From Rhizobium sp. BK196 (GTDB lineage Bacteria > Pseudomonadota > Alphaproteobacteria > Rhizobiales > Rhizobiaceae): DNA of 64,000 nt. Positions within the stretch are counted from its first letter, which is position 1. The number at the start of each line of letters is the position of its first letter. Position numbers and translations under genes: made by a program. Below are positions 58,418 to 64,000 of this stretch, one piece after another. The stretch lies in NCBI RefSeq assembly GCF_014193255.1, contig NZ_JACHZB010000005.1, positions 248,001-312,000 on the forward strand. Reading direction: 5' to 3'. The notes beneath the pieces are model-generated. The model had not been told where the DNA came from. It was given only the letters and a program-made list of their open reading frames with translations, and did no database searches.

Positions 58418-59911
58418 CTAGAGGCTTCCGAGATAGCGATCCCAGAAATGATTGCGGAAGGTAAGGCTGGGATCTAGGCGGCGCTTGGCCGCTGCAAATT
58501 CTCCGGCACGGGGATAGGCGCGGGTAAACTGATCCAATCGGGCATGCGGCCGATACGGCAGATAGTAGCTGCCGCCGATTGAGAGCACGCGCTCGATCAG
58601 CGCTTCCGTCATACGCTGCATGTCGGCCTCGCCTCTGACAGTCTTTTCCTGCGAGAAGAGCATGACCGCGGCAATGCGGGGTTCCGTGGCGTAAGCCAGC
58701 ACACTATCGCTATCGGTATCGACATAGCGCAGCGTGATGTTCAGGAGCTGCTGATAGGAGGCCGGAATGATATCCTGGCAGGCTGCGACGAAATCAGCGA
58801 AGCGAGACGGCGAGACGAAATATTCGTGCAGGATATCCGTGCGGGACGGATCGCGGTCGTCGAGCGTGACGACGGGTTCGTTCATCAGGCTGTTGCGCGT
58901 CGCCTGCGCCGCAAGCGATGGATTGATGACAGCCTCGGTCCACCAGCGAAGATGTTTGGCCGTATCCGAACCGACTTGCGCCCGGAAGATTTCGCGCGAG
59001 ACATGGCTGATGAAACCGGAGCCGGAGGCCGGCGGTACCTTTGTCTGATCCGGGGCGGCGCGATAGGTGATCAGCAGCGCGTCTTCAAAGAAGCGATCGA
59101 GCGAAATATCCATACGGCCATAGGCCATGTTGATCGCGCTATCGCTCGCCAGAACTTCGGCAAAGCGCCGTCCGAGATCCTCACCCGCCAAATGCTCGAA
59201 GGTAGGCTGCAGAAGCACGTTCGGCACCATGTCGAGCTCAAGTTCGGTGATGATACCAAAAAGGCCGTATCCGCCCATGGCATGGTTGAAGAGCTCCGCG
59301 TTTTCCGTGCGTGAGCAGGTCAGCAGATTGCCGTCCACCGTCATCAACCTGATAGAACGGACGGTGCTGCCGCAAGCACTGAATGGAACGGGCCAGCCAT
59401 GGGCATTGACCGAAAAGGTGCTGGCAACGCCGAAGTCGTTGTTGGACTGCATGACGGCGGGCGAAAAGCCGATGCTATCGAGCTTGGAAATGATCGTCGA
59501 CCAACGTGCGCCGGCAGCGACACGGTAGGTCTTGGCGGCCGTATCTGCCTCCAGCCAATCCTGATCGAGCGTTAGGGCCGTACCATTCTCGACAAGACTC
59601 TGGCCGCCCATCGAATGGCGCGCGGCGCTGGCGCTCAGGGGCCTGTTTGCCTTGACGGATTCAGCGAGCGCCGTGCGCAACCGGTCGACCGTGGCCTCCT
59701 GTGGCGGCTCCTTGACGGTCAGATGTGCCGCAACCCGGGTCGGTGTCAGTTCTCCGGCGTCATTGAGAATGGTCGCGCCATCTTCAATGGGAAGTTCCGC
59801 TGGAAAGGCTGGTCCGGGATCACTTTGCGGCTGAAGCAGAAGACGCCCCGCCGCCACACCGGCTGCGGCCGAAATACCGGCCAGCACCCCTCGCCTTGTC
59901 CAGCTGCCCAC
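58418..59911 (-). CDS. Exported FAD-binding oxidoreductase (PCMH/ALO-like)
   Basis: This 497-residue protein begins with TRRGVLAGISAAAGVAAG, a twin-arginine-like export signal lacking a perfect SRRxFLK. The FAD domain of the vanillyl-alcohol-oxidase type spans about 60-240: SASAARHSMGGQ (His99, in the position of the covalent FAD histidine), then ASTFSVNAHGWPVPF and GGYGLFGIITELEL. The C-terminal domain ends SLTFRNHFWDRYLGSL, as in sugar-lactone and cytokinin oxidases. The substrate is unknown. It heads a four-gene operon with three membrane or membrane-anchored partners. Confidence 0.83.
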   Translation of the reverse strand: MGSWTRRGVLAGISAAAGVAAGRLLLQPQSDPGPAFPAELPIEDGATILNDAGELTPTRVAAHLTVKEPPQEATVDRLRTALAESVKANRPLSASAARHSMGGQSLVENGTALTLDQDWLEADTAAKTYRVAAGARWSTIISKLDSIGFSPAVMQSNNDFGVASTFSVNAHGWPVPFSACGSTVRSIRLMTVDGNLLTCSRTENAELFNHAMGGYGLFGIITELELDMVPNVLLQPTFEHLAGEDLGRRFAEVLASDSAINMAYGRMDISLDRFFEDALLITYRAAPDQTKVPPASGSGFISHVSREIFRAQVGSDTAKHLRWWTEAVINPSLAAQATRNSLMNEPVVTLDDRDPSRTDILHEYFVSPSRFADFVAACQDIIPASYQQLLNITLRYVDTDSDSVLAYATEPRIAAVMLFSQEKTVRGEADMQRMTEALIERVLSIGGSYYLPYRPHARLDQFTRAYPRAGEFAAAKRRLDPSLTFRNHFWDRYLGSL

Positions 59912-59954
59912 AGCATTCCCCCTCCGGATGAATCGGCAAGCTCTTCATAGCGCA

Positions 59955-59985
59955 ATAAAAAACCGGGCGGCAGGGGCCGCCCGGT
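59955..59985 (-). terminator. Rho-independent terminator after gyrA
   Basis: On the minus strand the perfect 10-base arms ACCGGGCGGC and GCCGCCCGGT enclose a 4-base loop and are followed by TTTTTATT. It begins 21 bases after the gyrA stop and separates it from the flavoprotein operon. Confidence 0.93.
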
Positions 59986-60006
59986 CTGCAATGAGAAAGT
60001 GGTGAA

Positions 60007-62805
60007 TTATTCAGCCGATGGGGTTTCGTCAGCTTCGCCCGCTGCAGGAGCTTCGTCTTCGGAAACCACGGCTTCGTAACCGTTCTCTGCCGCCTCTTCT
60101 TCCGGCTCGCTGATGCGCTCGACCGATACGACCTTCTCATCCTTGGCAGTGGAGAAGATTGTCACGCCCTTGGTCGCGCGGCTGGCGATACGGATGCCGC
60201 CGACCGGAACGCGGATCAGCTGACCGCCATCCGAAACAAGCATGATCTGATCGCCATCGTCGATCGGGAAGGCGGCGACCAGTTCGCCGATTTCGCCTGT
60301 CTTCGACGTATCGGTGGCGCGGATACCCTTACCGCCGCGACCGGAGATGCGGAAATCGTAGGAAGACGAGCGCTTGCCGAAGCCCTTTTCAGAAACCGTC
60401 AGCACGAATTGCTCGCGTGCCTTCAGCTCTTCATAACGCTCGTCGGAGAGCTGTCCCTCTTCGGTGACTTCTTCACCGACCAGAGCGATATCCTCTTCGT
60501 CCACGCCCGTCGCACGACGTTCGGCGGCGGAGCGCTTGAGATAAGCAGCGCGCTCCCACGGCTCGGCATCGACATGACCGACAATCGTCATCGAAATGAT
60601 GCGGTCACCATCTCCGAGATTGATGCCGCGCACGCCGATGGAATTGCGGCCGGCGAAGACGCGGACATCATCGACCGGGAAGCGGATGCACTGGCCGAGC
60701 GCCGTCGTCAGCAGAACGTCGTCCCGATCCGTGCAGGTCTCGACGGAGAGGATTTCATCGCCCTCCTCGTCCAGCTTCATGGCGATCTTGCCGTTGCGGT
60801 TCACCTGGACGAAATCCGACAGCTTGTTGCGGCGGACCGTGCCACGCGTGGTCGAGAACATGACGTCGAGATTATCCCAGCTGTCCTCATCCTCAGGCAA
60901 CGGCAGGATGGTGGTGATGCGTTCACCTGACGCCAGCGGCAGCATGTTAATCAGCGCCTTGCCGCGCGAGGTTGGGGTGCCGATCGGCAAGCGCCAGACC
61001 TTTTCCTTGTAGACGATGCCGCGCGAGGAGAAGAACAGAACCGGTGTGTGGGTATTTACCACGAATAGCCGGCTAACAAAATCCTCGTCACGAGTGGTCA
61101 TCCCCGAACGGCCCTTGCCGCCGCGGCGCTGCGCACGATAGGTCGTCAGCGGCACGCGCTTGATGTAGCCGAGATGGGAGACGGTCACGACCATATCTTC
61201 GCGGGCGATGAGGTCCTCATCGTCCATTTCGAGACCGCCATCGACAATCTCGGTGCGGCGCGGCGTGCCGAACTCGTCGCGGATTGCAGCGAGCTCGTCT
61301 TTGACGATCGTCTGGATACGGACACGCGACGACAGGATATCAAGATAGTCCTTGATTTCCTCGCCTATCTTATTGAGTTCATCGCCAATTTCGTCACGGC
61401 CGAGAGCCGTCAGACGAGCAAGACGCAGCTCGAGAATGGCGCGGGCCTGCTCTTCGGAGAGGTTATAGGTCAGGTCTTCGTTGATGCGATGGCGGGGATC
61501 GTCGATGAGAAGGATCAGGCTTTCGACATCTTCCGCCGGCCAGCGGCGGGTCATCAGTTCTTCGCGAGCCGACTGCGGGTCAGGCGCCTGGCGGATGACG
61601 CGAATGACTTCGTCGATATTGGCAACGGCAATCGCCAAACCTACCAAGACGTGGGCGCGTTCGCGCGCCTTGCGGAGCAGAAATTTCGTTCTCCGGCTAA
61701 CGACTTCCTCGCGAAAGGAGACGAAGGCGCGGAGCATGTCGAGCAGCGTCAGCTGTTCCGGCTTGCCGCCGTTCAGCGCCACCATATTGCAGCCGAAGGA
61801 GGTCTGCAGCGGCGTGTAACGATAAAGCTGATTGAGGATGACGTCGGCATTGGCGTCGCGCTTCAACTCGACGACAACACGGTAGCCCTGGCGGTCGGAT
61901 TCATCACGCAGGTCGGAGATGCCTTCGATGCGCTTCTCGCGCACCAGCTCGGCCATCTTCTCGATCATCGTCGCCTTGTTCACCTGATAGGGAATTTCGG
62001 TGATAATGATCTGTTCGCGATCGCCGCGCATCGGCTCAATGGTGGCAACGCCACGCATGACGACGGAACCGCGGCCGGTTTCATAGGCCGAGCGGATCCC
62101 GGCGCGGCCGAGAATCTTGGCTCCGGTCGGGAAGTCGGGGCCAGGAATGATCTGCATCAGTTCCGGCAGTTCGATCGCGGGATCGTTGATCAGCGCAATA
62201 CAGCCGTCGATGACCTCAGAAAGGTTATGCGGCGGAATGTTGGTCGCCATGCCGACGGCGATGCCGCCTGCACCGTTGACCAGCAGGTTCGGGAACTTGG
62301 CGGGAACGACGACCGGCTCGGAGAGCGTGCCGTCATAGTTGTCGCGGAAGTCGACCGTTTCCTTGTCGAGATCGTCGAGCAGCGAATGGGCCGCCTTCTG
62401 CAGGCGGCATTCGGTGTAACGCTCGGCCGCCGGCGGGTCACCGTCGACAGAACCGAAATTGCCCTGGCCGTCGATGAGCGGCAGACGGAGCGACCAATCC
62501 TGCGCCATGCGGGCGAGCGCATCGTAAATCGCGGCGTTGCCGTGCGGATGGTATTTACCCATCACATCCCCGGTAACGCGGGCGCATTTGACGTATTTCT
62601 TGTTCCAGTCGATGCCGAGCTCGGACATGCCGTAAAGGATGCGCCGATGCACGGGCTTCAGGCCATCGCGCACGTCGGGCAGCGCACGCGACACGATCAC
62701 GCTCATGGCGTAATCGAGATAGGACCGCTGCATTTCCTCCATAATGGAGATGGGCTCGATGCCTGGCGGGAGCTTCCCGCCGCCGGGGGGTGTTTGCTCA
62801 GTCAA
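60007..62805 (-). CDS. gyrA: DNA gyrase subunit A
   Basis: This 932-residue subunit breaks and reseals DNA during supercoiling. The catalytic Tyr130 is in AAERYTEC. The quinolone-determining region reads [18 protein letters not shown], with Asn90 and Ala91 at the positions of E. coli Asp82 and Ser83 and Asp95 at Asp87. The GyrA box QRRGGKG is present before the C-terminal pinwheel (about 560-870). An acidic tail of about 60 residues ends the protein. The length is typical of rhizobia. Confidence 0.97.
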   Translation of the reverse strand: MTEQTPPGGGKLPPGIEPISIMEEMQRSYLDYAMSVIVSRALPDVRDGLKPVHRRILYGMSELGIDWNKKYVKCARVTGDVMGKYHPHGNAAIYDALARMAQDWSLRLPLIDGQGNFGSVDGDPPAAERYTECRLQKAAHSLLDDLDKETVDFRDNYDGTLSEPVVVPAKFPNLLVNGAGGIAVGMATNIPPHNLSEVIDGCIALINDPAIELPELMQIIPGPDFPTGAKILGRAGIRSAYETGRGSVVMRGVATIEPMRGDREQIIITEIPYQVNKATMIEKMAELVREKRIEGISDLRDESDRQGYRVVVELKRDANADVILNQLYRYTPLQTSFGCNMVALNGGKPEQLTLLDMLRAFVSFREEVVSRRTKFLLRKARERAHVLVGLAIAVANIDEVIRVIRQAPDPQSAREELMTRRWPAEDVESLILLIDDPRHRINEDLTYNLSEEQARAILELRLARLTALGRDEIGDELNKIGEEIKDYLDILSSRVRIQTIVKDELAAIRDEFGTPRRTEIVDGGLEMDDEDLIAREDMVVTVSHLGYIKRVPLTTYRAQRRGGKGRSGMTTRDEDFVSRLFVVNTHTPVLFFSSRGIVYKEKVWRLPIGTPTSRGKALINMLPLASGERITTILPLPEDEDSWDNLDVMFSTTRGTVRRNKLSDFVQVNRNGKIAMKLDEEGDEILSVETCTDRDDVLLTTALGQCIRFPVDDVRVFAGRNSIGVRGINLGDGDRIISMTIVGHVDAEPWERAAYLKRSAAERRATGVDEEDIALVGEEVTEEGQLSDERYEELKAREQFVLTVSEKGFGKRSSSYDFRISGRGGKGIRATDTSKTGEIGELVAAFPIDDGDQIMLVSDGGQLIRVPVGGIRIASRATKGVTIFSTAKDEKVVSVERISEPEEEAAENGYEAVVSEDEAPAAGEADETPSAE

Positions 62806-63030
62806 AACGGTTCACGTTCTCTTCTAGAATCACTCGAAGATTTATAGCGGAAAGCCTGTTCCCACGCCAATTTGGCCAAGGGTTTTGAACAGGCTTTTGC
62901 GGTCGAAAGAGGGCAAACCACGGTATTTGCCCGTAGTAGGAAGACAATCAGCAATCATGCATTTGCCAAATCGGGATCGGCACAGCACAATCATGAAAAA
63001 CAAGCACCTATATGGGGTTTTGGAGAAGCG

Positions 63031-63678
63031 ATGGCAAGCGCCGACCAACTGATCAACGCGTTCACGACGCTGCTTGTCACCATCGATCCGCCAGGGCTTG
63101 CCCCGCTCTTTCTCGGCCTCACTGTGGGTATGAGCCGCCCGGAGCGAAAGCAGGTGGCGCTGCGCGGCATCACGATCGCCTTCATCATCCTTGCCGTTTT
63201 CGCGCTGTTCGGCTCCGGCGTGCTCGGCGTTCTCGGCATTTCCATCGGCGCATTCCGGCTGGCGGGCGGACTGCTGCTTTTTTGGATAGCCTTCGAAATG
63301 GTCTTCGAGCGTCGGCAGGACCGCAAGGAAAAGACCACGGAAGTGGCGATCACCAAGGATCATATCGAGAATATCGCCGTCTTCCCGCTTGCCCTGCCGC
63401 TGATCGCCGGACCGGGGGCCATTTCGGCGACGATCCTGCTCGGAGGCACCCTGCCCTCCACCGTCGAGCGTGCGCAGCTAATCGGCGTCATTGCCGGCTG
63501 CCTGCTGATCACGCTGGTGGTGCTATTCCTCGCCGACCGGCTTGACCGCTTCCTCGGCGTCACCGGCCGGGCGATCCTGACCCGTCTTCTCGGCGTCATC
63601 CTGGCGGCTCTTGCCGCCCAGTTCGTCGTGGACGGTGCGAAATCCGCCCTCAACCTGATCAGCGCGACGCCGACCTGA
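63031..63678 (+). CDS. MarC family membrane protein
   Basis: This 215-residue inner-membrane protein has six hydrophobic helices. The start at 63031 (MASADQLINAFTTLL) has GGAGAAG upstream; an earlier in-frame ATG at 62872 would add 53 residues without membrane or signal character. FTTLLVTIDPPGLAPLFLGLT and IAVFPLALPLIAGPGAISATILL are the family signatures. Despite the name, MarC is not needed for multiple antibiotic resistance; it may be an amino-acid or antibiotic exporter. It is divergent from gyrA. Confidence 0.92.
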   Translation: MASADQLINAFTTLLVTIDPPGLAPLFLGLTVGMSRPERKQVALRGITIAFIILAVFALFGSGVLGVLGISIGAFRLAGGLLLFWIAFEMVFERRQDRKEKTTEVAITKDHIENIAVFPLALPLIAGPGAISATILLGGTLPSTVERAQLIGVIAGCLLITLVVLFLADRLDRFLGVTGRAILTRLLGVILAALAAQFVVDGAKSALNLISATPT

Positions 63679-63693
63679 AAACGGCGCTTACAA

Positions 63694-63729
63694 ATCGGCC
63701 CGAAAATCGGAATCGATTTTCGGGCCGAT
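63694..63729. repeat. Perfect 16-bp inverted repeat between marC and ssb
   Basis: ATCGGCCCGAAAATCG and CGATTTTCGGGCCGAT are perfectly complementary with a GAAT loop. It begins 16 bases after the marC stop and could be a two-way terminator, but neither side has a run of T. It also resembles palindromic elements common in rhizobial genomes. Confidence 0.65.
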
Positions 63730-63753
63730 GTGTGGATTCAAAAGGCTAGAGCG

Positions 63754-63780
63754 CGATCCTCAAATCTTCGGTTAGGATCG
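63754..63780 (-). terminator. Possible terminator after ssb
   Basis: CGATCCT and AGGATCG form a 7-base stem directly after the ssb stop codon, with a 13-base loop. On the minus strand it is followed by CGCTCTAGCCTTTT. The T tail is weak. Confidence 0.4.
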
Positions 63781-63781
63781 A

Positions 63782-64000
63782 TCAAAACGGGATGTCGTCG
63801 TCGAGATCGCGCGAGAAGTTGCCGCCACCGCTGTTGTTGCTGCCGCCACGGGCGCCACCGCTGCTGCGGCCCCCCCCCGACGACGGACCCGCGCCGTAGT
63901 CGTCGCCCCCGAAATCATCGCCGCCGCGACCGCCGCCGAAGCCGGAGCTCGCGCCCCCGCCTTCGCCACGGCCATCAAGCATCGTCAGCGTCGAATTGAA
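63782..64000 (-). CDS. ssb: Single-stranded DNA-binding protein, C-terminal part
   Basis: The visible 72 codons cover the end of SSB: FNSTLTMLDGRGEGG, the last strand of the OB fold, then a Gly/Ser/Asp-rich linker and the C-terminal tip RDLDDDIPF, which recruits replication and repair proteins. The gene runs off the window end, so the start and most of the OB fold are outside. In other Rhizobiales ssb lies between gyrA/marC and uvrA. Confidence 0.93.
   Translation of the reverse strand, partial: FNSTLTMLDGRGEGGGASSGFGGGRGGDDFGGDDYGAGPSSGGGRSSGGARGGSNNSGGGNFSRDLDDDIPF

Overview
The window is a 64 kb piece of an alphaproteobacterial chromosome, most probably from Rhizobium or a very close relative. 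The protein sequences read as rhizobial throughout: GyrA has Ala at the quinolone-determining position, SecG has a long Ala/Pro tail, the trpD-trpC-moaC-moeA run follows a PpiD-type foldase, and ParE, SSB, RlpA and TGT are of the alphaproteobacterial type. Two intergenic elements match the palindromic repeats that recur in Rhizobiaceae genomes. GC content is high, and coding strands alternate in short operons. No CRISPR array, prophage, plasmid origin or rRNA was seen. One tRNA (Ser-UGA) is present.

Layout. 0-9.4 kb: nitroreductase/flavin reductase pair, DUF2336 protein, small Cys-containing protein, GNAT, AI-2E exporter, phytase-like esterase, parE, exported hydrolase. 9.5-15 kb: tpiA-secG-pyrG, then two divergent citrate-synthase-like genes, one carrying an N-terminal DNA-binding domain, with two 10-bp palindromes between them. 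15-20 kb: FecR-like protein plus CHASE2 cyclase, DEAD-box helicase, methyltransferase. 20-26 kb, minus strand: ppiD-trpD-trpC-moaC-moeA, with ATGA overlaps between trpC, moaC and moeA. 26-27 kb: a compact stress locus with a DUF883 protein and a GlsB-type membrane protein, each behind an EcfG-like promoter, and a 38-residue protein behind a perfect CtrA box. 27-38 kb: LhgO-like oxidase, tRNA-Ser, rlpA, a D,D-carboxypeptidase homologue with all three catalytic motifs altered, tmk-holB, tauE, metG-tatD-MBL hydrolase, terC. 38-49.5 kb looks accessory: DUF2161 protein, an IS30 remnant, a winged-helix/TPR regulator, a small lipoprotein, an M16 peptidase, formaldehyde dehydrogenase, a large RTX glycosidase-like protein, a frameshifted membrane-protein gene and an HxlR regulator with repeated operators. 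50-64 kb: fabF, DUF4864, queA-tgt, two cyclophilins, coaD, three very small membrane proteins, a four-gene operon around an exported flavoprotein, gyrA, marC and the 3' end of ssb.

Much of the window is core machinery: topoisomerases, translation and queuosine modification, tryptophan and molybdopterin synthesis, nucleotide synthesis and envelope maintenance. The less ordinary parts are the HTH-citrate synthase pair, the apparently dead carboxypeptidase beside RlpA, a TGT lacking two zinc ligands, the general-stress/CtrA small-protein loci, and the uncharacterised flavoprotein operon at 56.6-59.9 kb. All assignments come from reading the sequence and from memory of protein families. No database search was run.
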